From contig JADCRB010000069.1 of the NCBI GenBank assembly GCA_021464245.1, forward strand, positions 4,527,909-4,591,908: 64,000 nucleotides of DNA, in the 5' to 3' direction. Position 1 is the first letter of the stretch; each line of letters starts with the position of its first letter. A program made the translations under genes and the position numbers. The notes under the pieces were generated by a model. That model worked only from the letters and a program-made list of their open reading frames with translations, had not been told where the DNA came from and did no database searches. This stretch comes from Carallia brachiata. Taxonomy: Eukaryota; Streptophyta; Magnoliopsida; Malpighiales; Rhizophoraceae. Positions 1-11,788 of this stretch are shown here, in pieces.

Positions 1-330
1 GGAATATTTGCCATGACTGGTTTGTGGTCATTGCATTTTTCCTCCTCTTTTGCTTGCTTGTACAGTGATATATATCGAAATGAATTTGGTTGTCTCAAAT
101 GATGTTTGGTATGCTTTAGCTATTCAATTCAATTCTAAGGAAAAGTATTTTGGATTAGTTTTGACATGGTGATTCTGAGGCAGGCCTTGGTGCTTCATTT
201 AAGTTTCTAGGTCTTTGCCAGCAAAACATTTGTCATCGGTTTACCGTTGCTCTACTGTTAATCGCAGTGATGGAGACATCCAATGCAGGCTCTACACGAC
301 TACACCCCAGTGTTATTTCATAGGTGAAAT
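1..330 (+). other. 3' trailer of an upstream tandem SUO-like paralogue (inferred)
   Basis: This stretch aligns by eye with 8690-9010, the DNA downstream of the SUO-like stop codon. Shared runs include the block with tacagtgatat near 64 and 8775, the following tcaaatgatgtt block, and the gaggca...tttctag/tttcttgg and gatgcaggtt blocks in the same order. The simplest reading is that a second SUO-like gene lies just left of the window in the same orientation. Arabidopsis SUO (At3g48050) also has an adjacent tandem paralogue, At3g48060. No coding sequence of the upstream copy is inside the window. Confidence 0.55.
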
Positions 331-1440
331 TTCGTTAATGACGTAGCGTAAGGTGGTGAACTGGTGATGTTGCCCTTAAACCCCTTAAAGCAATTAACTA
401 TATTTGGTAAATAACTTTTTTCTTTTTTGGTTGAGTTGAGTTAGAGAGGCTTTTTTTTTTTTTTTTTTACGTGTAAGTTTGAGGTTCGAATTCTATAACT
501 TATCTTAATTATTATATGATAGTCTTGTTAGGAGAGATGGTAAATATATGGCCCTGAGTATATAGGAAGTATCGTGAAAAGAAACTTACCTAATCACTTG
601 CCATACACTTCATCTGTAATCATGCATCACTTCGTATTCATATAAATTGCTATTTCATCAATGTTTAGATTTCAGTGTTTGGTATATATATTCTTATTAT
701 CTGTAAAAGATTCGCCTTTTGTTTTCTCTCAAATCACAATTCCCTTGGATTTGAGCTCTTTTAATTTGAGTATTTTTAGATATTAGTTGGATATTGTCAA
801 AGTAACGAAAATGTCACTTCTCATTTTGTTTTCATTGCACAATTTCTTATTCCATTGTTCATAGAATGATCATAAAATTCATTTAATTATTATTAATTTC
901 TTAATACTGAGCTTTTTTTTTTTTTTTGATGTTTATAAACAGTCTAGCACTAGCAGTCATTAGCCGAACAGCCTGAACTAATTGCAATTTGATATAATTT
1001 AATAAAAATTTTGCAGCAATCGAATAAATACATAAAATCTAATAGAATTGTTTTGTTGTATCCAAACTAATATCAATCCAAAAATGAATTAAATGTGACC
1101 AATTAACCAACCAACAAAATTATTTGTTACAAATAAAATTTGTTGTTGCATCGAGATATAAATGTTAACTAATCTGACTAACATAAACTTAGAAAAATGA
1201 AATAATTGAATAATTTATAAACAAGATTATTTAGGATTACACATTAAATATTAAGATTACTCATTGAATTTATACATTTTAACATAATGAGTTACAATAT
1301 GATTCAGGGTGGCTTGACGATCAAAAAGTTTTGTCAAGTTCATAGAGTCATAGACTGGTGATGTTTTTTTTTTTTTGTTCCTTAATTTCTTTGACAAATG
1401 AGTTTGATCCAAAAAACTTCAAACGGAAAATCCAATTATA
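331..1440. other. AT-rich intergenic region / upstream region of the SUO-like gene
   Basis: No convincing ORF was found here. The DNA is AT-rich with poly-T runs near 451-468, 911-926 and 1364-1376. A tRNA B-box-like string (ggttcgaattc, about 483) is present without a recognisable A box, so no tRNA or SINE is claimed. Confidence 0.5.
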
Positions 1441-1444
1441 TATG

Positions 1445-1458
1445 TGTTATATATTAAA
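1445..1458 (+). promoter_or_regulatory. Candidate TATA element upstream of the SUO-like gene
   Basis: The string tatatattaaac lies about 50-60 bp ahead of a GC-richer, pyrimidine-rich leader (1500-1760). It fits a core promoter for the long 5' leader of the SUO-like gene. This is inferred from position only. Confidence 0.25.
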
Positions 1459-1609
1459 CGGTATGTGAAGGACAGTGCAAATTGGGAAACAAACACACAG
1501 AAGATACAAAACGGCGTCGGTCCAAGGGGAAACACCGTCGTCGTTTCGCCTTGTCTCCGTCGCTCATTACATCATCGCTCCTGGCCATTCCTGTGGCCAC
1601 CACCCAAAA

Positions 1610-1613
<4 letters not shown>

Positions 1614-1648
<35 letters not shown>

Positions 1649-1711
1649 TCTCTCTCTATCGAAGTTTCCGCACCAAATCGCTCGAATTCGCTAATTTAGT
1701 CTCTCCCACCA

Positions 1712-1742
<31 letters not shown>
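1614..1742. repeat. (CT)n microsatellites in the presumed 5' leader
   Basis: Two runs of CT dinucleotides (about 1614-1658 and 1711-1742) sit in the predicted 5' UTR of the SUO-like gene. CT-rich leaders are common in plant genes. A short (taaa)n run follows at about 1786-1816. Confidence 0.85.
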
Positions 1743-1744
<2 letters not shown>

Positions 1745-2164
1745 GTGGATCCGATTCGCCGCCAAAGAAAAACCCATGAAAAGGTATAAATAAATAAATA
1801 AATAAATAAATAAAATTAAAGGCAAATAATAATACCCATCAATAAAAATCCAATCTTTTTCAAATCCGTTGCTTTTAATTCCATCAATTTCTGTTATTTC
1901 TGTCAATTTCCCCCTTTTCCTGATCTAGGGTTTTTCCTTTTTTTGTTTTTCTTCATTTTGCTCCTTTTCCTGATTTGTATTATTCGGAAATCTTTTTGGG
2001 GGGGGGGGGTTTCTTCAATTGAAGGCTGAAATCGGTTGATTGGGATTGATGATTCTGTCAAGAGCTGAAGAAATTGGAATCCATGGAAGGGAATTTTCGT
2101 GTTTGGGCTCTTCTTTGGTGGTGGTCCTGCCGGCGGTGGTGATTTGTGGAATTAACGGCGGCAC

Positions 2165-5100
2165 ATGTTGCCGGTCCCGCCAAACTCCTCCACGACTGTA
2201 GCGGGTGCCACCAATTTTTCCTTTTCTTCCTCTTCATCGTCCAATCCTGATTTTTTCCTCAAAGTATATGTCTTTCCCATTTCTTCTTATTTTTGTGCTT
2301 TCCGTTAATCCTAGCCCAATTTATTATCACACACACACACACACACATAATATCGCATAAATTTTGTATGTTTAATTTGGATTCTAATTAGGATGCTTTC
2401 CATTATTCTTTTCCGTATTGTTTAATATTTTTATATTTTTTTCCCCTTTTGTGCTTCAGTTCATTTGGCTTGTAGTTGTGCATTTTTTTTTTCTTTTTCA
2501 GGGTTTTTATTTTATATCTTTATCACTTAATTGTTTGCCTGATTACAATGTGTAAATGCTTTTCTGAGTTTGTAATTTTTGGGCTAATAGCCTTAGTTTT
2601 GTTGTATATTAATTCTTTGGTATTGAATTATTTTTTGTTGGTTTTTACATTGATTTGTCACTTTGTGATGTGTTTCTGAATTTGATACTACAACCTTAAT
2701 TACTATTACCTGGGTGGTTCTCTTCAGGATCTTGGATACCTTGTTCAAAATCTTATTTTAATATTTGTTTTTTCATCTGAGGAAAGATTTTTAATGGAAT
2801 ATAATTTTTGTGTTTAATTAGATGCTTTTTTGTGCAATATGATTTCCTAGATTTCCCTTCCCCTTCTTGGTCTACAATGGCTGCCTTTTGATGTCCAAGT
2901 ATGGTTACTTTGAGTAGTTGTATGCTGTGATAGTTGACATTTACTTCTTTATTTACTTATTTTATATAATTTGTATTCCCATTTCTTATTGTGAGTTAGG
3001 ATTACTTATTTGATAATGCCTTTACTTTTTCAAATCTCAAGCATGCCCATAATAGTGCATTACTGATTCTATTTCTCCTTATTATCTTTTTTTTCTCTGA
3101 AGGGAACATTTGATTTGGTTCAATCTTCATCCAGATGAGAGTTCCTTTTTTTTTGTTTTTCCTTCTTTGTGAGCTATTGTACGTGATCTTATTTGTTGGT
3201 CTGGAGGTTAGTTGCACTTGCATACCTCCACTTAGCATGGCTATATCTCATGTCTTCCTAATTTATTATCCTTTATTGTTCTCCATAACAGGACGGACGC
3301 AAGGTTCGTGTTGGTGATTGTGCACTTTTCAAGCCGCCCCAGGATTCCCCACCTTTTATTGGCATAATTCGAAAACTGATACCAGGCAAAGAGGACAGTC
3401 TAAGTTTATGGGTGAATTGGCTTTACCGACCTTCTGACATTAAGCTTGGAAAGGGTTCTTTGTTGGACGTTGCACCTAACGAGGTTTTTTACTCATTTCA
3501 TAAAGATGAAATCCCTGCTGCGTCATTGCTCCATCCGTGTAAAGTGGCATTCCTTCATAAAGGTGTTGAACTTCCTCCAGGGATATCTTCGTTTGTATGC
3601 AGAAGAGTGTATGATATTGAAAACAAGCGTTTATGGTGGTTAACTGACAAAGATTATATTAATGTAAGTGCAATATTTGTTTTTTTGTTCCATTTTGTAA
3701 AATGAAGTTCATGATCATTTTGATTGGATCTATAGTAACTTTCCCATACAGGAACGACAGGAAGAAGTAGATAAGTTATTAGATAGGACAAGACTAGAAA
3801 TGCATGGGGTGGTGCAGTCGGGAGGCCGTTCTCCAAAACCCTTGAATGGTCCAGCATCTGCAACCCAGCTAAAGCCTAATTCAGATAGTGCTCAGAACAG
3901 TAGCTCCTTGTCGTCGCACAGTAAGGGAAAGAAAAGGGAGAGGGGTGATCAGGTTTCTGATCCGGCCAAACGGGAGCGTTTGTCTAAACCAGAGGATGGA
4001 GACCTGGGTCAAAGCAGAGGTGAGCACACGTTGAAATTGGAGATTGCCAAAATAACAGAGAAAGGAGGGCTTGTTGATTTTGAAGGGGTTGAGAAATTAG
4101 TGCAGCTCATGCAACCTGAAAGTGTTGATAGGAGAATAGATTTGGCGGGCCAAATAATGCTTGTTGATGTAATAGCAGCTACAGATAGATTTGATTGTCT
4201 TTTGCAGTTTGTGCAGCTTAAGGGTCTCCCTGTTTTGGATGAATGGCTTCAGGAGGTCCATAAGGGGAAGTTTGGTGGTGGCACCAGTCCCAAAGAAAGT
4301 GACAAATGCGTTGAGGAATTTGTCTTGGCTCTTCTTCGTGCATTGGACAGGCTGCCAGTAAATCTTCATGCATTACAGGCTTGCAACGTGGGCAAATCTG
4401 TGAATCATTTACGTTCACATAAAAATTCTGAGATTCAGAAGAAAGCTAGGAGTTTAGTTGACACATGGAAGAAACGTGTCGAAGCTGAGATGAATATGAA
4501 TGATGCAAAGTCTGAATTAACTCGTGTTTCTTGGGCTGCCAAGCCAGCCTCTTCTGAAGTGTCCCATGTAGGGAACAGAAAATCTGTTGGCTGTGCTGAG
4601 GTTGGCATGAGGAGCTCCGTGATGCAAGCTTCTGGAGCTAGGAGTTCTCAAGTTAAGGTGGTAGCTGGGGAGAGTGTTGCCAATTCATCCGTTTCACCTG
4701 GTGCAATGAAATCAGTGATTGTGTCGGCAGGTGGTAATTCAAGGGATGCAAATTCGAAAATGTTAATCGGTGGTGGAACCTCAGATCCACATCTGACACC
4801 GATCAAGGAGGAAAAGAGCAGCAGCTCTAGTCAGTCTCATAACAACAGTCAGTCTTGTTCAAGTGATCATGCAAAGCCTGTTGGTTCTTCCTGCCGGGAA
4901 GATGCAAGGAGCTCAACTGCTGGTTCTGCAACTGTCAACAGGGGTTCTGGTGGTGCTTCTCGCAATCGAAAATCAGGCAATGGTGTTCTTACATCTGCTG
5001 CCTCAGGAGTTCAGAAGGACCCTGGGTCAGGAAAGGTCAATACTGCAAATAAGAATTCAACTTCTGAAATGGCATCTCCTACTGGAGTTTCATATGATAA

Positions 5101-8100
5101 AATGACTGGTCTACCCCTTGTTGATAATGGAAATAACCAGAGGCTCATTGTTAGGTTGCCAAACACTGGTCGCAGCCCCTCTAGGGTTGCTAATGGTGGT
5201 TCTTTCGAATATCCTGCTGGCCCTGGTGCGGGTTCTCCTTCTGGTGAAAAGCCTGATAATTATGACAGAAGAGTGAAGGGAAGAAGTGAAGCTCTGCAGA
5301 CTAATGCTGGATCAAATATGAATTCAGATTTATGCCAAGGAAAGATGGATTGTGTGGATCTGATGAAGCAAAGGTGATAGGTGCCTGTGACGAGCGGCAG
5401 AAAATTGGCGAAGATGGTGTAAAATTGATGGAAGTATCAAAGGTATTGGGGGTTATTCCCAGACCAGGGAAAGCCTATGATGCATCTTTGAGCTCTATCA
5501 ATGCTTTAGTTGAAAGCTGCGCCAAGTTTTCTGAAGCTAGTGCGTCTGCATCACCTGAGGACGATGTGGGTATGAACCTGCTTGCTAGTGTGGCTGCTGG
5601 AGAAATTTCGAAAGGTGACAATATTTCTCCTTTGGCTTCTTCTCCTAAAAATTCACCCATAGAAGAAGAATCGTCCTTGAGAAATGATGGCAAATCGACG
5701 CCCATGGGTTATGAAGTTGATCAAATCCAAAATAAATGCAGTGACATTGGTGGTGCTGATTTTATTGCAGAAAAACATTCTTCTGGCGATTCGTCGCAGG
5801 GGAAAAGTGAGCTGAGATACCCTTCTCTTTCAATGCCAACTGATGTTTCTGGGGATGGAAAAGTTCCTTTAGTCACCCATGCAGACAAAAAATTTGGAAG
5901 CAGTGCTGTCCTGAACTCTTTACAACAAACCTCTCTTGTCCCATGCTTGGGATCTGAAATGAAGCCTGCTGATGTAACCTGTGATACTTCTTTATTGGCA
6001 TTGTCTAATAGTCTAAAAATTGAGAGTCATACAGCGGTTGATGGTGTAAATCGGTCTCATGAGCATGGAAAATCTGGTGCTGACAGGGACGGGAGTGGCT
6101 GTAGTTCAGAATCTGAATTGATGATGAAGTCTCCTGTGCTCAATGGTGATAAAAGGGTCGATTGTAACAATGAAGGTACTGAGAAAAGCAATATGGCAGC
6201 TGTATCAGAATTACCTGATAGAAGTGTAAAAGGTGACAAGAAAGTTGATGAAGAGGCAACATGCTCATCTCTGGAGATTGGTTGTCCGGATCAAATCTCT
6301 GTAGATAAAGAGTCGTGTAATGTTGTCTCAGCAGAACAGAGGCTGGGTCATGAAGTGGAGGTTAACCAGGACTCTTTATGTAGAAAAAATGAGAATGCAG
6401 GTCCACCATCTGCCTCTGAAGATGTGTTAGCTGTGGAGCCCAAGACAGAAATCCCTTGTGATGCTAAGGTGGGACACCATGCTGAACAGAATGAGAGGCC
6501 AACAAATCTTGTTTCATCTGTTTCAGCGCAAAATATTGAATGCACCAAGGAGATTTTGGAAAGTAAAGAGGCTCCAGGTGTATCTGATTCCCATGTGGGG
6601 TTACCGCCAATTGCAGTGCATAACAGTGATAAGTTGGATAGAGTGGAATCAGACGGGATAGAGGGAAGACTTACTTCTAATGCAAATGCTTCAGACTCAG
6701 CTGCAGGTTCTACCATTGCTGTAAAGCTGGACTTTGATTTGAATGAAGGCTTCCCTACGGACGATGTAAACCAAGTGGAGCCTGCTGCTAAATCAATCAT
6801 TTCTGGGCCTTCAGTTCATCTGTCTAGCCCATTGCACGTTCCATTCTCATCAATATCAGGAAGCTTTTCTAATTCAGTTACTGTGGCGGCTGCTGCAAAA
6901 GGTTCATTTGTTCTTCCTGGGAACTCGTTGCGGGGCAAGGGCGAATTGGGATGGAAAGGATCAGCTGCTACGAGTGCATTCCGACCAGCTGAACCCAGAA
7001 AAAATTTGGAGATGCCACTGAATACTGGTGAAGCATTGGCTGATGGTGGGGGCAATCAAGGACGCCCTCCTCTGGACTTTGACCTTAATGTTCCAGATGA
7101 GAGAGATGTGGAAGATGCCACTACTCAGAATTCTGCTCAAGCATCTTGTTCTGATTTTGGACCTCGTGACTGCCGTGCTGGTGGACTTGATTTTGACTTG
7201 AACAGAGTTGAAGAGAACCCAGATACTGGCCTGCTCTCTGGCAACACTCCTAGACTTGAAATTCCTGCAGCGCCAAGTAGGTTGTCATTTCCTGGTGGCT
7301 TGTCCAATGGTTTGCTAAATGCATCAAGAGACTTCGATCTGAATAATGGACCAAGCCTTGATGAAGTGGCCACTGAAACAGCAGCACGCAGTCAGTCAAT
7401 CAAAAGCATTTTGCCATTCCCGTCAACTATTCCTGGTATGAGAATGAGTGGTGCTGAATTTGCCAATTTCCCTTCTTGGTTCCCTCCATCCAACTCATAT
7501 CCGGCCATTACAGTCCCATCCATATTACCAGGTAGAGGGGAGCAGGGTTATGTTGCTGCTGCTGGATCACAGAGGATCTTGGCTCCCTCGAGTAATAGTA
7601 CTTCTTTTGGCCTTGAAATGTACAGGCCAGTTTTATCCTCATCTCCTGCAGTGCCATTTCCTACTGGTACCCCATTTCAGTATCCAGGATTCCCTTTTGA
7701 GACTAGTTTTCCTCTTTCATCGAACACCTTTTCTGGTGCTTCAACATCATACATAGAGTCCTCATCTGGCGGACCACTTTGCTTTCCTACCGTTCCTACA
7801 CAGATAGTAGGACCTGCTGGTGTTGTGCCATCTGCTTATCCTCGACCTTATATGATGAGCCATCCTGGTAGCATCAGTGTCAGCTCCGATAATAGGAAAT
7901 GGGGAGGTCAACTTGATCTGAATTCAGGTCCTGGAGGAAGTGATATAGAGCGAAGGGATGAGAGGTTACCTTCATCGATGAGACCACATTCTGTTTCTAG
8001 TCCACAAATCCTGACCGAGGAGCAGATGAGGATGTATCAAATGGCTGGTGGGCCAGGAAGCAGTGTCTTTAAGCAAAAGGAGCCTGATGGCAGCTGGGAT

Positions 8101-8145
8101 CCTGCTGATAGATTAAGCAGCCACAAGCAATCATCGTGGCAGTAG
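2165..8145 (+). CDS. SUO: SUO-like protein with BAH and TFIIS N-terminal domains
   Basis: Exons 2165-2263, 3292-3663 and 3752-8145, with consensus splice sites and phase 0 at both introns, give about 1,620 residues, close to Arabidopsis SUO (about 1,610). A BAH domain (residues about 34-157, DGRKVRVGDCALF onward) binds chromatin in related proteins. A TFIIS N-terminal helical domain follows (about 265-405). The low-complexity C-terminal half carries five (F/L)DLN motifs (bases 6727, 7072, 7187, 7330, 7909), one GW (6946-6954) and one WG (about 7900). Arabidopsis SUO is a GW protein needed for miRNA-mediated translational repression. The start follows an in-frame stop at 2153-2155 and is preceded by codons for RRH, which relatives place before this Met inside the protein, so the true N-terminus may differ. 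The reading frame shifts by one base at about 5339-5343: bases 3752-5377 and 5332-8145 are open in different frames, and family-like sequence continues across. Confidence 0.85.
2329..2347. repeat. (AC)n microsatellite in SUO intron 1
   Basis: A run of nine AC units lies just inside the first intron of the SUO-like gene. Confidence 0.85.
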
Positions 8146-9822
8146 ATTGATGAATGGTTCAAATTTGTTGTGACCAGGTGAGTCCTTGCTAGTTGTTACT
8201 GTCTTGTGTTTCTTAAAAAGTGTCTCCACATGTGGCTATTGGGTAGTACACACACACTCTCTCTTTCTCGCATTCTCGTTTGTGCACATGTGCACACATG
8301 TCCCTGCATATTCCCGCAAGCAACAGTAATTTTGAGAATGCACAGTTTCTTTTCATTGATTTTGTAGTGTATACTTTTGTTCGGGTAAATTATAGTCCCT
8401 TAATAGCCTTGTTTTAAAATTTTCCCATTTTCAAGGGATGAGAAACTCTTTGAAGGGCTAAGGCCATGAAAACATCAGAGGCTTTGAGTGAGCTGTCCTA
8501 GGCACAATTCAAATAGTGAGAGGCGAAGGTACTAAAATGTAGGTTCAACTCTCGTTCCTAACATCGAGAATGAACAGCGATAAAACTTCATCACAGCACC
8601 ACCACCGCAAGCATTTATAAAGTTTTTTTTTTTTTTTGTTAATTGACAAGAAGTGAGGTAACCAGCAATCTAATCTTCTAGGAAATCTTAGGATCGTCAC
8701 AAGGGAATGTTATGGAATCGTTGCTTGACTGGATGCGGCCACTGAATCATTTCCCTTCCCCTTTACTTGCTTGTACAGTGATATGTTGAAATGAATATGG
8801 TTGCCTCAAATGATGTTCGATAGGAATTTTATTGTAGGCTCAAGTGTTTTGGATGTTGCTAGTATCTGTTGAGGTAAATTTGAGGCAAGCCCAAGTTTGT
8901 CATTTCAATTTCTTGGTCCTGGCCAACAAGACAAATGTTATTCTACTCCATGTACTACTATTAGTAATCATAATGACTCCATCATCCGATGCAGGTTCTA
9001 CTCCACATTATTTTTCGTTGTATGTACCATGGTTGACATATAATAAGGCGACAATGTCGCCCCTTTATGTCAAAGTGCTTGCCCCTGTAGTTTTTGTTAG
9101 TAAATGATATATAACCCTTTTGTGTCAACTGAGAAATACCGATGCTAGTTTTTGTATCAATCTGACTAGCTATACCTGCCCCTGTAGCCTGTACCTCTGG
9201 ACTTCTATCTACTGATTTGCAATTAATTATGGATGTGAAACTTCACTACATCCATGGTAATACTCGTCAATCACGACATGGATGTGAAAGCATGCTGTTT
9301 TCGTTGTGTTGGTCGGTTGGTAGCGTCATCGCGTTCCAGTCCCTTCCCTTTCTTCCTCAGAAAATAGCATTTTGTTTGTTTCAGCATTACCAGCCTCCAT
9401 GTTTGCCTACACAGCATTCTGTTGGAACGGACAACCTTTGCTATTGGGCTGCCATCGTGGATCATAGACGTAACCTCGGTTCTAGGTGGGCCTGCAAGCG
9501 GCTCGACCCACTGGACCGTTGCGGAACCGTGAACCGCCGGATACTTGCAATAATTAAAAAAGTTGGGAATCAACGGTTGGAATGAGAAATTTGCAGTTAT
9601 TTCTTTTAATGAAAAATGTAAATAATTTACTTTAAAAAACTAAAGGGGAAATAATTTACGTTAAAATAATTTATATTTACTTTAAAATAATCTACTTTTA
9701 CTGATAGTTAATCGAAACCACCCGGTCAGGGATTGGGTGCCGTTCAGCGTTAGAAATTGTGCATTGAAAGCGCAGCAACGTGGGAAGTCGTCCTATCAAA
9801 GCGTTGGTTTGCGTTGTTATAA
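8146..9822. other. 3' trailer and intergenic DNA after the SUO-like gene
   Basis: Bases 8690-9010 are the counterpart of the window's first 330 bases and so belong to the conserved gene trailer. A GT donor follows an AG at about 8178, so a 3' UTR intron is possible. Small ORFs at 8844-9107 and 9217-9585 have no recognisable domain and overlap each other on both strands. Confidence 0.4.
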
Positions 9823-10265
9823 GGCAAAAATTATAATTTTACTAATTATTTTTGTACGTTTTAAGAATTTTATTTATAATGTTTCTTTATTTTAAATTTT
9901 ACTTTTAATGTTTTTTGGTTAATTTTTTTTTATCCTTTTCTGTTAGTTGACTGTTATGTGTAATACGTGACAGTTCAATTAGTGGTATATTATCTTATTT
10001 ATCATTTACGTCAGTAACATGTCATTATCTTATGGTTGATAATCTGTTTCCTGTAACTTTTTTTTTAATCTCTTTCTTGCAATTATATAAAAGCATCAAA
10101 TATATCGCTGATTGGACTGTTACGTGTTACGCTTAACGGTCAATTAACTGAAAAGGGAAAAAAAATGACAAAAAAACGTAGAGGATAGAATTTAAAATAA
10201 AAAAATATTATGGGTAAAATTCTCAAAACATGTAAAAATAATAAGTGAAATTAGAATTTTTTATC
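9823..10265. mobile_element. MULE-type MITE with 9-bp target duplication
   Basis: The element is 443 bp and its first and last roughly 150 bases are imperfect inverted copies of each other. The left end reads ggcaaaaattataattttac, and the reverse of the right end reads gataaaaaattctaatttcac. It is bracketed by a perfect 9-bp direct repeat, ttgttataa, at 9814-9822 and 10266-10274. Long terminal inverted repeats starting with G plus a 9-bp duplication are typical of Mutator-like elements. It has no coding capacity. Confidence 0.8.
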
Positions 10266-10274
10266 TTGTTATAA

Positions 10275-11788
10275 CGGGAAAATATAACAGGAAGCCTACA
10301 AAAGATTTAACTCAAGGCCGAGGGCATGGCAGAATTCCCAGGCCCTTTAAATTGTAAGCAAAATTGTGGAGAGGCGAAGCATTTTGTACTCTCTAGTGAA
10401 TGTCCTCGGAAACTATCGGAGTCTCTCCTTCAATGCGGTTGGTTGGTCGTATCGTCCCAGAATTTCACACTCTTCTCGCTGGGGAGATTAACTGAACCTG
10501 ACATAATTGGCTACAACTGTTATGTGGGTGCGTACGGTGGATGATGGACACCAACCCACTTAGAAAGACATCCGTAAGAAAACGGGATATGATATTTTTT
10601 AATTTTAAAGTTAAAATTATTTTTTAATAAATTGATCACTTTTCGTTAATAGATAAACTAATTTAATAAAAAATTAAAAAATTTAAAATTTAAATAAAAT
10701 CTTAAAAAAATTTAAGACTTATTTATAAAAAAATATAAAAATTTAGGACTAAGAACTATTATATTCCTCAGGAAAACTCTACTCTTGAATGCAAGAACGT
10801 CATCAAACGTGATTGAATTGTCTGGTTGTTAAGTTTCCCTTCTACAACATCTTGGTACAATCACCTTCAGGGTTTAAACAGCTTTAATATATGATGTATT
10901 TTAAGCAACACGACCACACAATTTATCTTACAACATCTAAAAATTATTCTTTTTTCTAAATTCAATTATTTAATTGCATATTAAAAAATCTCATCAAGTA
11001 TTTTGAAAGTTGAAATTGACACGTTGCAATGATTTAGGTAATGCGGAATCTAGTTGGTGTTTGGGTTCTCAACCGCTTGATTATCAAATAACTATGGATA
11101 TTGTTTTATGCTCATTATGCCACGCCTTTGGAAGAGCCCACTAATGACAAAGATTTTCCGAGCCAGTCCAATTAGTCGGTTAGTGAGAAAGTTACATACA
11201 CATAGGAGGCAAAAAAACTTTAAAAAAATATGATCAATAATTACAAAAGAACGTCATAGAACAAATTATGAGATATGAATGTATGATTACTAATATTTTT
11301 TATCAATAAGATTTAGTGATAATGCCGCAAATTACGATAACCCAATTAGGCAATTGCTCCGCAAAAAGGGATGTGTTACTGTACCAATCTCGGCCGTGGA
11401 AGCAGGGTCAATCAAGTGAAGGACCCACAACTAGAAAAATCACATGGGAATCACCTAAAAGCCATGTGCTTGCACTAATCAAAATCAGACGGTTGCCGTT
11501 GCACTAGCAGAAAAGACACCACTTTTTTGACCCTCCAATCACAAGAATACAAGTGATACAACTGACAATTTTACTCGACATCAATAGGGCGGAAGTTACA
11601 GAATCCTGGTAACCCCTTCACCACAGCTAACGCGCCATCCTCCAACTTTCCATTAATTTCCTTTGACAGAAAGAAAATAATCAAAGCTCTTTTTACGAGG
11701 GGAATAAATGTCTCTTTTTCACTGAAAAATCCCATTAAACCCTCTGCAGTTTCCCTCTGTGACTACATGCTGTCGCTGCACATTAAAA
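10275..11788. other. Intergenic region upstream of the TBL gene
   Basis: No gene is supported. ORFs at 10326-10544 and 11316-11507 lack known domains. The last 150 bases before the ATG at 11789 are pyrimidine-rich and probably include the 5' leader of the TBL gene. Confidence 0.4.

Noticed and set aside
480..500. tRNA B-box-like ggttcgaattc
   Set aside because: No A box at the right distance and no cloverleaf could be drawn; similar strings near 8540 and 49170 fail in the same way.
5250..5390. A short intron joining the two SUO reading frames
   Set aside because: No good donor and acceptor pair at a workable distance restores the frame, and the family-like sequence is continuous across the site.
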